Of a stretch of DNA of 64,000 nt, positions 37,071 to 45,571 are shown piece after piece. Both the position numbers and the translations under genes were made by a program. The DNA comes from JBBDYG01 sp040901765 (GTDB lineage: Bacteria > Planctomycetota > Planctomycetia > Pirellulales > Lacipirellulaceae): the NCBI GenBank assembly GCA_040901765.1, contig JBBDYG010000019.1:124001-188000 (forward strand). Direction: 5' to 3'. The notes beneath the pieces were generated by a model, which saw nothing but the letters and a program-made list of their open reading frames with translations, did no database searches and was not told where the DNA came from. Numbering within the stretch: the first letter of the stretch is position 1; every line of letters begins with the position of its first letter.

Positions 37071-37187
37071 GGTGAGTAAGTGAGTAGTGAGTAAGTGAGT
37101 AGGTCTGGAGAAGCGACAAGCCGAATTTTCTCCACCTACTCACCTACTCACCTACTCCACCTACTCCACCTACTCACCTACTCACTC
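37071..37187. repeat. Inverted array of a CTACTCAC short-period repeat
   Basis: GGTGAGTAAGTGAGTAGTGA (37071-37090, continuing GTAAGTGAGTAGGT) is inverted relative to CCACCTACTCACCTACTCAC (37132-37151, continuing with further CTACTCCAC/CTACTCAC units to 37187). About 28 bp separate the arms. It occupies nearly the entire gap between the GtrA-epimerase gene and the AraD-like gene. It has the same design as the TTAGCG and CACGGAG elements: short-period arrays facing each other. Confidence 0.8.
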
Positions 37188-37204
37188 CTTCAATCGAGTC
37201 CGAC

Positions 37205-37912
37205 ATGAACTTACAAGCGCTCCGCGAAGAAGTCTGCCGTGCCAATCGGCTGCTGCCCGAATTGGGGCTGGTGACCATGCACTCGGGAAACGTAAGTGGA
37301 TTCGATCCACCTTCGGGGCACCTGGTGATCAAGCCCTCGGGCGTCGATTACGATCGACTCACGCCCGAAATGCTCGTGGAAGTGGAGCTGGCGACCGGCC
37401 AAATCGTCGCCGGCGAGCTGAAGCCGAGCGTCGATCTGCCGCACCATTGCTACCTTTATCGGCACATGCCGAACGTGCGCGGCGTGGTGCATACGCACAG
37501 CAACTTTGCGACGGCGTTCGCGGCGATCCATACTCCGATCCCGCTCTGTCTGACGGCGGTCGCCGATGAATTCGGCGGCGAAGTGCCGTGCGCCCCTTAC
37601 GTCGACAATCAAGGCGACCACATCGGGCAAGCGATCATGCGCCACCATACGCAGGCGCCGGCCATTTTGTTGGGCAATCACGGCGTGTTCGCCTGGGGGC
37701 CGTCGCCATCGGCAGCGATCAAAGCGGCGGCAATGACCGAAGACGTGGCCAAGACCATCCACATAGCGATGCAAATCGGCCAGCCTCGCGCCGTCCCACC
37801 GGAAGAAGCCGCGAAGTGGTTCACGCGCTACAACACCACCTACGGTCAAGCCGACCCCAACGGCGGCCAAGAACTGCAGAAGAATGCAGCGCCACAGCGC
37901 CGCGCCGCATAG
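37205..37912 (+). CDS. Class II aldolase/adducin family, L-ribulose-5-phosphate 4-epimerase-like
   Basis: 235 aa. The family's metal-binding histidines are present: His96 and His98 in VVHTHSN, and His159 in LLGNHGVFAWG. Asp77 in KPSVDLPHH and the SGNVSG and KPSGVDYDRL blocks are also in the expected places. The end WFTRYNTTYGQ matches the AraD/UlaF/SgbE type rather than fuculose aldolase, so the likely reaction is L-ribulose 5-phosphate to D-xylulose 5-phosphate, in the cytoplasm. The upstream neighbour carries a pentulose-phosphate 3-epimerase domain, so the two may act in one pentose-phosphate conversion. No kinase or isomerase for a catabolic arabinose or ascorbate pathway is adjacent. Confidence 0.85.
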   Translation: MNLQALREEVCRANRLLPELGLVTMHSGNVSGFDPPSGHLVIKPSGVDYDRLTPEMLVEVELATGQIVAGELKPSVDLPHHCYLYRHMPNVRGVVHTHSNFATAFAAIHTPIPLCLTAVADEFGGEVPCAPYVDNQGDHIGQAIMRHHTQAPAILLGNHGVFAWGPSPSAAIKAAAMTEDVAKTIHIAMQIGQPRAVPPEEAAKWFTRYNTTYGQADPNGGQELQKNAAPQRRAA

Positions 37913-37940
37913 TCCAGGGAATGCCAAAGGCTTGCCTCCT

Positions 37941-37974
37941 TCATTCGTCATTCGTCATTCGTCATTCGTCATTT
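37941..37974 (+). repeat. Heptamer tandem repeat (TCATTCG)
   Basis: Four complete and one partial copies of TCATTCG in the 69-bp gap between the AraD-like and GT2 genes. No ORF. Perfect copies suggest recent expansion by slippage. Confidence 0.85.
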
Positions 37975-37981
37975 TAAAGGT

Positions 37982-38752
37982 ATGGCAATGCCACCCTCTC
38001 CTGCCCTATCCGTCGTTCTCCCCTGTTACAACGAAGCGCAAGGCCTGGAATCGCTCCTCAAGCGGTTTGCCGCGTCGTGCGGTGGGACGGCGTTCGAGTT
38101 GATCCTGGTGGACAACGGCTCGGTCGATGACACGCAGCGCGTGCTCGCGCGGTTGTTGCCGCAGTTTCCGTTTGCCCGCTCCGTGCGAATCGAAAAGAAC
38201 CAGGGCTATGGCCACGGAATCTGGACCGGCCTGCAAGCCGCAACCGGCGAGGTGCTCGCGTGGTCGCATGCCGACTTGCAGACCGATCCCGCCGATGTTT
38301 TCCGCGCCTGGCGAATCTACCGTGCATCGGCTGCGCCCGAGCGGACGGTGGTGAAAGGCAATCGAAATGGGCGAAAGCTTTCGGAGCGCGTCGTCAGTTG
38401 GGGAATGCAGACGCTCGCAACACTGCTATTGCGAACTCGGCTGACGGAGATCAACGCGCAACCGAAGATGTTTCATCGTGACCTGCTGGCGTGCTTATCG
38501 AACCCGCCCGTCGATCTGAACTTCGATCTCTATGTGCTGTACGCCGCGCGGAAGTGCGGTTGGCATTTGGCCGGTTTCCCAGTCGCATTTCCACCACGGC
38601 AGCATGGCCATTCAAGCTGGGCCACAAGTTGGCGGTCAAAGGCCCGCACGATTGGCCGCTCGATGAAGTACATCGTCCGGCTCGCGCGCGAGACGCCGCC
38701 AGCAACGCTAGCCCCGCCGACTGACATTGCACGGCGTCGGCCCGCGGCGTAG
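37982..38752 (+). CDS. GT2-family glycosyltransferase (DPM1-like)
   Basis: 256 aa. LSVVLPCYNEAQGLESLLKR (about 9-28) and ELILVDNGSVDDTQRVL (about 40-56) are the nucleotide-sugar-binding blocks of GT-A family 2, and the acidic motif is SHADLQTDPADVF (about 98-110), where many GT2 enzymes acting on polyprenyl phosphate have DADLQ.PP. No TM helix follows, so it is soluble or peripheral. DPM1-like enzymes make polyprenyl-phosphate sugars, which then need a GtrA-type flippase and a GT-C enzyme. All three types occur in this cluster, which supports a lipid-linked sugar pathway. ATG 37988 is an alternative start. Confidence 0.9.
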   Translation: MAMPPSPALSVVLPCYNEAQGLESLLKRFAASCGGTAFELILVDNGSVDDTQRVLARLLPQFPFARSVRIEKNQGYGHGIWTGLQAATGEVLAWSHADLQTDPADVFRAWRIYRASAAPERTVVKGNRNGRKLSERVVSWGMQTLATLLLRTRLTEINAQPKMFHRDLLACLSNPPVDLNFDLYVLYAARKCGWHLAGFPVAFPPRQHGHSSWATSWRSKARTIGRSMKYIVRLARETPPATLAPPTDIARRRPAA

Positions 38753-39001
38753 GCTAGCTGCCTTCACTATCTTGACAGAAGGTCGCTGAGGCTCGCAACC
38801 AGCGATCAAGCGCCAGTGTCGAGACCACGGTCCCTTTTGCGGTTATTCCGCTGGAGAAATTGCGGGCGGAATATCGCGTCGACTTTGAGCAAATATGCTA
38901 GCTGCGGCCATCGAGTTTTCGTGAATTAGGTCGCAATTCCAAAACCGAAACGGTATAACGATGGTGGGGCAAGTATCTGGCAGCAATCCAGGAGATTTCC
39001 C

Positions 39002-39664
39002 ATGAAACGACTTATTGCCTGTGGGATCGGCCTTGCTTTTCTTTTAGACTCCGGTGTTTCAGCAGAATCGGAAGCGGAGCCGGAAGCGGTAACGATCCCG
39101 CTGGATCAAATCTGGGGCTATCGTTTGGCGGGGACAAAAAAAGTCCTAGAGCTTGATCCGCTGCCTAATGGACGCGACCCGTCCTTTAAGGATGCGTACT
39201 CCCGTTCGACTTTAGTCAAGATTGTTAGATATTTGTCAACCTATGTTCCAGACGGAAAGGCCGGTCCGGGGTTTGTTGTGGCTGGCTCTGGCAAAGAGGC
39301 GCTCGACCGTGCTTACTCGGTCTTTCAAGAGAAAGCCAAGCACGAGAAAGCCAAGCAGCCGAGCATACCGCGAGACACTGATCTGTCTTTGGTGTTCTAC
39401 GCTTACACGGCTGGCTGCCCCCTTGAAATTGAGTCCGTCGAAAAGTCTGCCGGAAGCATTAGTGTGAAATATCGGTTCGTTGCTCGTGATGCGATACACG
39501 GATCTAATAGGTTTGCGATTATTCCGCTGGGACGATTAGAAGAAGGAACAGTTCAGGTGGACATTGAGCAAATTCCAACGCACGATCCTAAAGTGGCAGA
39601 AGTCGTCCAGAGGGTGAGCGCCGAAAGATTGATTTGTGATTCGTTTTCGTTCGACGTGCGTTGA
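39002..39664 (+). CDS. Secreted protein of unknown function
   Basis: 220 aa; no family recognised. Signal peptide (MKRLIACGIGLAFLLDSGVS, then AESE). The mature part is mixed alpha/beta, with VTIPLDQIWGYRLAGTKKVL near the start and acidic and lysine-rich segments. A good ribosome binding site (CAGGAGAT) precedes ATG 39002. The next gene, a subtilase, begins 11 bp after its stop, so the two are probably co-transcribed. One possibility is that it is a substrate or inhibitor of that protease, but nothing in the sequence supports a specific role. The 249 bp upstream (38753-39001) hold no feature I can identify. Confidence 0.75.
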   Translation: MKRLIACGIGLAFLLDSGVSAESEAEPEAVTIPLDQIWGYRLAGTKKVLELDPLPNGRDPSFKDAYSRSTLVKIVRYLSTYVPDGKAGPGFVVAGSGKEALDRAYSVFQEKAKHEKAKQPSIPRDTDLSLVFYAYTAGCPLEIESVEKSAGSISVKYRFVARDAIHGSNRFAIIPLGRLEEGTVQVDIEQIPTHDPKVAEVVQRVSAERLICDSFSFDVR

Positions 39665-39675
39665 AGGAGAATCCC

Positions 39676-41513
39676 ATGCGATACGCTCCCATTCTACTTG
39701 TTCTGACGGCGAACTCCGTATTAGCGGACGCACTTACTATAAGCCCCGATGGCATTGACTCCAAATCGACAGGTCTGACAGGTGCAGGGATCGAAATTGG
39801 CCAGCTTGAACCTGGTCGCTCAGCGAAGCCGGATTATGGCATTCCCCCCGAAGATGCCGCTTCTAATACTAATCCTGAGCAAGTTTACTTTCGCACGAGT
39901 ATCGCGCAACCAAACGAAGCAAATGAGGAACATGCGACACTCGTCGCCGGAATGATGATTGGAGATGATTCTTTCGGCGGCGGAGCTTTTGAGGGAGTTG
40001 CACCTAGTGCGAAACTTCATTCGGTTGCTCTAGGAGCGGGTCTAGGGACGAGCTTCCAGCAGACATCGACGTTATCTTCGGGCTGGCGGCTGACCAGTTG
40101 GCAAGGATTAGCGGACCTGATCCAAACGACCCAGGCCAGACGCGCCGGATGAGAGCAATCAATATGAGCGCGAGCCGAGTCTTGCAAGGGATTCCCGGTG
40201 ACGATATCGATGGAAACTCGCACATGACGCGGTTTGTTGACTGGTCCGCACGCGAACACGATGTCCTTTACGTCATAGCATGGGGTAACAATGATAGCCC
40301 GATCAAGAGAGCGCCGACAGACAATTTCAATGGTATGACGATTGCAGCTTCGCAACAAGTTGACCCGATGAACGGCGACGACCAATTCAGAATGTTTGGA
40401 AGCATCAACAACCTCTTTGGACGCCCGACAGATGACCGTGAGCCAATCTCCTTGCTTGCACCGGGTCAGCCGGTTGCTGCGCTTGGTCTGAATAATATGA
40501 TCACTTTTGATGCTCAAGGAACGAGCGCGGCGGCACCCCATGTGACGGGAACTGTCGCATTGTTGCAGCAGTTTGCACAACCAAAGGTGGACGCGGGAAC
40601 TGATCCAGGTTGGGGTGCGAATTCGCAAAGACACGAAACAATGAAGGCCGTGATGATGAACTCTGCCGATAAATTGGCGGGCGTTCACGGCTCGACTCGA
40701 ACAGTAGTGGACAATGTAGGGGATAGCTGGCTCCAATCGCCCGCCCACATAAGTAATATGGTGTCGCTCGACCCCTTGATCGGCGCTGGCCATCTGAATG
40801 CTCGCCGTTCGCTGCTCCAATATGAGTCCGGCGAGGTCGATCCGGGCATGGTACCATCAATCGCGTGGGACTATCACACCGTCGGCGACATGACCGAGTA
40901 CATTTTCGACTCCGAGATCGGCGGCGGATACATCGCCGCGACCTTGGCATGGGATCGACGTGTGGAGAAAACTACCGGCGGCAACTACATGGAAGGGGAC
41001 CAATTTGTGAATGAAGCAGCCGAAGATCGTCTTAACAATCTCGATCTTTATTTGATGCCAGCGAATTCCAATGATTTCATGGATGCCATTAGCTCGTCTA
41101 TTTCCCCGGTGATGAACGTCGAACACATTTTCTTTAATATCGCGAGTCCGGGGCAATACAAACTTGTTGTTCACAACAATCCCGTGGGAGGCATCGGCGA
41201 CAATCAAGCGTATGCCCTCGCGTGGTGGTTCGGAAATCCATCCCCGCCCGGCGACTACAACGGCAACGGTTCGGTCGGTCCCGAAGACTACGACCTATGG
41301 CGAAGCAATTTCGGTTCAACGAGCAACCTTGCCGCGGACGGCAACGGCAACGACGTTATCGATGCCGCCGATTACACGGTTTGGCGGGACCATCTTGGCG
41401 CCGGTGCCGGCAGTGGAACGGCAGCCGAAGTTCCTGAGCCGTCCAGCATGATTCTAGCTCTGATAGCAATCCTGGCAGTTAAATTCCGGGGCGAATCCCT
41501 TAAGTTGTTTTAG
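39676..41513 (+). pseudogene. S8 subtilase with dockerin and PEP-CTERM, interrupted by a one-base deletion
   Basis: The two reading frames belong to one gene. The first (ATG 39676, RBS AAGGAGA) encodes a signal peptide and the front of a subtilase through EEHATLVAGMMIGDD (the catalytic His) and GVAPSAKLHSVALGAGLGTS. The second (ending at 41513) continues with VIAWGNND, the Ser motif GTSAAAPHVTG, two dockerin-type motifs (GDYNGNGSVGPEDYDLWRSN and DGNGNDVIDAADYTVWRDHL) and a PEP-CTERM tail (VPEPSSMILALIAILAVKF). The frames overlap at 40008-40152. Adding one G after CAGCAG at 40057-40062 joins them as FQQDIDVIFGLAADQLARI. The usual Asp position reads IGQLEPGR. This is either a recent frameshift or a sequencing error. 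Confidence 0.82.
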
Positions 41514-41549
41514 CGCAATCATTAAGCAAACCCGCATTAGGACCGCCGC

Positions 41550-43739
41550 ATGGAAGCGACGCAGGCCATCCCCGTTTTTCTTGCGCTGGAGCCTGATCGC
41601 GCCACGACCGAGCAAATTCGGCGCTACAAGCGCCGGGTCGGGGAGCTGGTCGGAGATCAACTCTACCTCGATCACCCGCCCCATCTGACTTTCTTCCTGG
41701 CGGCGTTCGGCGATCTCGACGATGTCGTCGATCGGGCACGCCAAGTCGTGTGCGATCTGTGCGCGCCGTCGATCACATTGAACGGCTGGCACACCTTCTT
41801 CGACGACCCGCTGACCGGCTTTCATACGCTCGTGGTCGATTTCGCGGAAGCGGACCGCGAACGATTGCGACAGATGCAATTGCGAATCGTCGATTCGCTT
41901 GGCCCGCATCGTGATGGTGCGGCTTCGCTCGACCGCATCCATGGTCGCTGGCCACACCTGAGCGGCCCCGAGCGAGTAGCGGCCGAGCAGCATGGTTTTC
42001 CGTACGTGGGTGCCGGTTGGCATCCCCATTTCACCGTCGCCTCGATTCGGCCCGACGATTGGCCGTCAGTTGAAAAGGAACTGTTGCGCGAAGCGCCCAG
42101 CGGTGCGATGGTTTGTCCGCGGATACAGGTTTATCAGTTGATCGACGACGAGCCGAAGCTCGTGGAATCGTTTGAACTGCCACACGCATCGGCGACTGGC
42201 CACACGATCAAACCGCAGCCGCTGAAAGACGACCTCGTCGCGGCGATGTGGACGGTCGTTGACAGCCATGACTGGATTCTCTCCGCGACGCTCACGGGCA
42301 GCTTCTTGACCGACCAGACCTTGGCGGCGATTAGCGACATTGATCTGGTGGTAATCGTCGAGGAATTGAACGAACCGCGGTTCGATGGCTTGCAGCGGGA
42401 ATTCACAGCAGCACTCACCCCGCCGCTTGCGGAGCGCGGGCTGAAGCTACGGATCAACGCGACGCTGGGGCCGCGAAAGTTGAACGACGACGCGACCGCC
42501 GTGTTGCACCTCATGCTCTACTCGCGCGAGGCGCATCACCAGCACGCGATCAAAAGCCCGTTTACGTGCCTTGACTGGCAACGCTCGATGGCGACCCGCA
42601 AGCGGTCGATGGCCGACGTTTACCCTGTCTTCGGATTGCAACCGCACCACTTTGTGAGCGCCCGCCGAGGGATTCGCGACTACCTGCACGATTTCGAACG
42701 GGGGGTCGTCTCGTATCGCGAGCTTGAATGCTCGCATGACAGCTGCACCGAGTCGCGGTGCGAAGAACCGATGACGACCCGGGACCGCTACGAGTATGCC
42801 TACCACGTGATGCGGTTCTTGATGCAGAACCTGCTGAAGCTCGTGCGTCGTTCCAACGAGGCCAGCGACGGCGCAGCCCTTGTCGAGGAATACTCGACTG
42901 TGTTCCCACAGGAAGCCACAGCCTACGCAAACCTGTTTCAAGAGCTACGGTGGCGGAAGACGCAGCGCGATTTCTCGACGCCCATCCCGCAGCTTGACGA
43001 GCGGCTGCGCTCGTTCGTCCTCGATTTTGAGTCGCAATTCCAAGTCGTATTCTCCGAGACAGCCATGCGGCACCTATTCTTTCGCCACGCCCCAACGCAG
43101 CTCAACTGCGGCGAGGGGGACGAACGCCGATTTCAAGGGCGTAGCGACCACGATATCGAGCCAATCACGAGCGCGCAATTGGCGGAACTGATCGAGGCGA
43201 TTGCCGACGTACCCGTCGACACTGTCTACTCCTCTCCCTTGCAGCGGTGCCACCAGACCGTCGAACAACTGGCACTTCAGGTTTCGTTTCCCGAAAGGAT
43301 CGTCGATCCGCGGCTGACAGAAATTGATTACGGCCAGTGCGAAGGGCTAACCGTGACTGCGGCGCGCCGGCAACACGCGGAGTTGTTTGCCGAATGGGGA
43401 CAAGGATTCGACCCGCGGTTTCCAGGGGGTGAAAACACGGCCGACGTGCTTGCGCGCGTGCAAGATTTTCTGCGAAGCTGTGCGGGGTGGGGAGACCCGC
43501 GCACAACCAGTGACCCGCGCACAACCTCGATCGTCTGCACGCACAACGTCCTGCTGCGGTGCTTGGTGGGCAAGGGATTGGGCGTGCCGCGACCCGAGTG
43601 GCATCGCATCGAAGTGCCTCATCTCGCGCCGATTTCGGTCGTACAAACCCGCGACTACGGATGGTTCGTGGATTTGGAAGAATCTGTCGAGTGCCGCCTG
43701 TTTGCGAATTTTCTGCACACCGCGCAGGAGGCAGCGTGA
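41550..43739 (+). CDS. Triple fusion: 2H phosphoesterase, nucleotidyltransferase and histidine phosphatase domains
   Basis: 729 aa. Residues 1-215 are a 2H-phosphoesterase (2'-5' RNA ligase-like) domain with both HxT motifs: His45-Leu-Thr47 (HPPHLTFFLA) and His160-Phe-Thr162 (GWHPHFTVASI). Residues about 235-470 hold a nucleotidyltransferase of the Pol-beta/MNT type: Gly250-Ser251, then Asp263-Ile-Asp265 (SDIDLVVIV). Residues about 508-729 form a histidine phosphatase (phosphoglycerate-mutase superfamily) with Arg512-His513 (FFRHAPT), LTEIDYGQCEG and the second His665 (VCTHN). All three active sites look intact. Residues 644-659 are encoded by a palindromic repeat (43480-43504 plus a direct copy). 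The stop overlaps the start of the NTP-transferase gene by one base (TGATG). Confidence 0.85.
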   Translation: MEATQAIPVFLALEPDRATTEQIRRYKRRVGELVGDQLYLDHPPHLTFFLAAFGDLDDVVDRARQVVCDLCAPSITLNGWHTFFDDPLTGFHTLVVDFAEADRERLRQMQLRIVDSLGPHRDGAASLDRIHGRWPHLSGPERVAAEQHGFPYVGAGWHPHFTVASIRPDDWPSVEKELLREAPSGAMVCPRIQVYQLIDDEPKLVESFELPHASATGHTIKPQPLKDDLVAAMWTVVDSHDWILSATLTGSFLTDQTLAAISDIDLVVIVEELNEPRFDGLQREFTAALTPPLAERGLKLRINATLGPRKLNDDATAVLHLMLYSREAHHQHAIKSPFTCLDWQRSMATRKRSMADVYPVFGLQPHHFVSARRGIRDYLHDFERGVVSYRELECSHDSCTESRCEEPMTTRDRYEYAYHVMRFLMQNLLKLVRRSNEASDGAALVEEYSTVFPQEATAYANLFQELRWRKTQRDFSTPIPQLDERLRSFVLDFESQFQVVFSETAMRHLFFRHAPTQLNCGEGDERRFQGRSDHDIEPITSAQLAELIEAIADVPVDTVYSSPLQRCHQTVEQLALQVSFPERIVDPRLTEIDYGQCEGLTVTAARRQHAELFAEWGQGFDPRFPGGENTADVLARVQDFLRSCAGWGDPRTTSDPRTTSIVCTHNVLLRCLVGKGLGVPRPEWHRIEVPHLAPISVVQTRDYGWFVDLEESVECRLFANFLHTAQEAA
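43480..43526 (+). repeat. In-frame GTGCGGG...CCCGCGCAC palindrome inside a coding sequence
   Basis: The 25-bp segment 43480-43504 differs at one position from 52621-52645 in an intergenic region. It is followed by a second copy of its right half (GACCCGCGCACAACC at 43512-43526). It encodes AGWGDPRTTSDPRTT in a loop of the histidine-phosphatase domain. Confidence 0.8.
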
Positions 43740-44521
43740 TGCAGCTTGTCGTGCCAATGGCGGGCCTCGGGCAGCGGTTCAGCAGCGCCGGGTATGAAAC
43801 GCCCAAGCCGCTGATTCCCGTGGATGGTGTGCCGATGGTGGTGCGGGCGGTGTGGGACTATCCCCCGACCGACCGGCGGGTGTTTGTCGTTCACGCGGAG
43901 CACTTGCGGCAGTTTCAGATCGACGACGTGCTGCGACACTATTTTCCCGACTGCCGCATCGTAACAACCCCAGTCGTCACACAAGGCCAAGCTTGCACGG
44001 TGCGGCTGGCGGGCACGGAACTGGACCCGGACGATTCGGTCCTCGTCGCCGCCTGCGACAACTCACATCTGTACGACGAGCAAGAGTTCGAGCGGCTCAC
44101 GAGCGAAGAACGGTACGACTGTTTGATCTGGACCTACCGCCACGATAGCCGCGTATTGCGTCGGCCCGAGGCACACGGTTGGGTTCGAACGCGGGGCGAA
44201 ACCCGGGAGGCCGAATTTGTTTCCTGCAAACAGCCGGTCTCGCCAACGCCGATGGAAGACCACGCGGTCTCCGGTTGCTTCTGGTTTCGCAGCGCGCGGC
44301 AGATGCTCGCGGCAATCGACGCACAAGTTGCGGCGGCGGATCGAGTGGGGCACGAGTTCTATTTGGATGTCACGCCAAACGTGCTGCTGCGGCAGGGAGC
44401 GCGGGTCGGCGTGTTTGAAGTGGAGAAATACATTGGCTGGGGAACGCCCGATGACTTGGAAGACTACGAGCGGTGGGGCCGGTACTTCGCCAGCCGCGGT
44501 TGCGAGATGGTCCGAAGCTGA
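43739..44521 (+). CDS. Sugar-phosphate NTP-transferase
   Basis: 260 aa from ATG 43739, which overlaps the upstream stop by one base and has AGGAGGC at 43726-43732. The N-terminal signature MQLVVPMAGLGQRFSSAGYE then TPKPLIPVDG is the nucleotide-binding loop and Lys-containing block of nucleotidyltransferases that activate sugar phosphates. VLVAACDNSHLY holds the metal-binding Asp, and GTPDDLEDYERW closes the fold. Likely reaction: sugar- or polyol-phosphate plus NTP to NDP-sugar or CDP-polyol; the exact substrate is not deducible. The gene is translationally coupled to the triple fusion and followed by a GtrA gene, so product use in a lipid-linked pathway is likely. Confidence 0.88.
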   Translation: MQLVVPMAGLGQRFSSAGYETPKPLIPVDGVPMVVRAVWDYPPTDRRVFVVHAEHLRQFQIDDVLRHYFPDCRIVTTPVVTQGQACTVRLAGTELDPDDSVLVAACDNSHLYDEQEFERLTSEERYDCLIWTYRHDSRVLRRPEAHGWVRTRGETREAEFVSCKQPVSPTPMEDHAVSGCFWFRSARQMLAAIDAQVAAADRVGHEFYLDVTPNVLLRQGARVGVFEVEKYIGWGTPDDLEDYERWGRYFASRGCEMVRS

Positions 44522-44537
44522 CGAAACCGGCCGGCAG

Positions 44538-44954
44538 TTGCGGCGGTTTTTGGTCGTCGGGCTACTCTGCGTTGCGACCGACCTGTGCGTCTACGCGGCA
44601 CTTTCCACCGGCCTAGCGTTGTCGGTTGCTTGGTCGAAAGCGATCTCCTACCTGGCCGGAGTCGCCGTCGGCTTTGCGCTCAACAAACGCTGGACGTTTC
44701 AGTCGTCGCGGCGGACGTGGACCGAGCCAGTCAGCTATCTGTTGCTGTACGCCGTAACGCTCGGAGTAAATGTCGGCTGCAACGCCTTGGTGCTCTCCTG
44801 GCTGGTCGATCAGAAAGCGATCGCGTTCCTGTTTGCGACCGGCGTGACGACGGTGATCAACTTTTTAGGCATGCGGCTGGTGACCTTTCGCAAGGGAATT
44901 GCCGACCGGAAATTGGCCGTTTGCGTCGAGGTCGCTAAGCCGCAAGCGGCGTGA
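44538..44954 (+). CDS. GtrA-family flippase-like membrane protein
   Basis: About 138 aa. Family similarity begins at LRRFLVVGLLCVATDLCVYA; the chosen start is TTG 44538, but ATG 44451 or another codon inside the previous gene is possible because no ATG lies close by. Four TM helices are evident (FLVVGLLCVATDLCVYAALS, WSKAISYLAGVAVGFALNKR, PVSYLLLYAVTLGVNVGCNA, AIAFLFATGVTTVINFLGMR), with RWTF after the second and LVTFRK at the end, as usual for GtrA. The role is thought to be moving polyprenyl-phosphate sugars across the membrane. The last six residues (AKPQAA) and the stop context come from a CGCTAAGCCGC repeat. It is the second GtrA domain in this cluster. Confidence 0.82.
   Translation: MRRFLVVGLLCVATDLCVYAALSTGLALSVAWSKAISYLAGVAVGFALNKRWTFQSSRRTWTEPVSYLLLYAVTLGVNVGCNALVLSWLVDQKAIAFLFATGVTTVINFLGMRLVTFRKGIADRKLAVCVEVAKPQAA
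44933..44951 (+). repeat. CGCTAAGCCGCAAGCGGCG palindromic repeat, copy 4, inside the GtrA 3' end
   Basis: Exact 19-bp copy. It is translated as the C-terminal AKPQAA of the GtrA protein, with the stop codon directly behind it and the next start 8 bp further on. Confidence 0.85.
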
Positions 44955-44961
44955 GGGTGGT

Positions 44962-45567
44962 ATGCAATACATAGCACATCGAGTGAATACCGCGGCCAAA
45001 CTGCGCGATACTCCTCCGGAGTATGGCGTCGAGCTTGACCTGCGCGATCGAGGGGACCGCTTGATCCTCGAGCACGATCCGTTCGGCGACGGCGAGGATT
45101 TTGAAGAGTACTTGCAGCACTACAACCACGGTCTGCTGATTCTCAACATCAAGAGCGAGCGGATCGAGCATCGCGTGCTCGAACTGGTCCGCCGAGCCAA
45201 GGTGCGAGACTACTTTTTTCTCGATTGTTCGTTCCCGATGATCCGTTCTCTAATCCGCGAGGGCGAGCGGCGAATCGCCGTGCGGTTTTCGGAGTTCGAG
45301 CCGGTCGAATCGGCGCTGGCACTCGCGGGGCAGATCGACTGGGTGTGGGTCGATTGTTTCACCCACATGCCGCTCGACGAGCGGACCTACCAACTGCTGA
45401 AGCAACATTTCAAGCTCTGTGCCGTGTCGCCCGAGCTACAGGGCCGCGACCCGGCGACGATTGCAAGTTATGCGCAAGATCTGATTCCGTTTCCAGTCGA
45501 TGCGATCTGCACGAAGCGTCCCGACCTTTGGCAGGCGGCAAACAATCCTCTTCAGAAGGCGGGGTGA
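44962..45567 (+). CDS. Glycerophosphodiester phosphodiesterase-like TIM-barrel protein
   Basis: 201 aa from ATG 44962. The GDPD superfamily start is visible: IAHRVNTA (His6-Arg7), GVELDLRD (Glu and Asp metal ligands near 24-26) and LEHDPFGD (His-Asp near 38-39). LLILNIKSERIEHRVLELV and DYFFLDCSFPMIRSLI follow the barrel pattern. The protein lacks a signal peptide, is short for the family (usually 240-300 aa), and may act on phosphodiester intermediates in the cytoplasm. Position between GtrA and a polytopic membrane gene supports a role in the same glycan pathway. The stop is 4 bp from the next ATG. Confidence 0.8.
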   Translation: MQYIAHRVNTAAKLRDTPPEYGVELDLRDRGDRLILEHDPFGDGEDFEEYLQHYNHGLLILNIKSERIEHRVLELVRRAKVRDYFFLDCSFPMIRSLIREGERRIAVRFSEFEPVESALALAGQIDWVWVDCFTHMPLDERTYQLLKQHFKLCAVSPELQGRDPATIASYAQDLIPFPVDAICTKRPDLWQAANNPLQKAG

Positions 45568-45571
45568 GCGC

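Noticed and set aside
37941..37974. CRISPR-like or promoter array
   Set aside because: Seven-base period with no spacers; a simple tandem repeat.
40008..40152. Programmed -1 frameshift in the subtilase
   Set aside because: No X-XXY-YYZ slippery heptamer or clear downstream structure; a single missing G explains it more simply.
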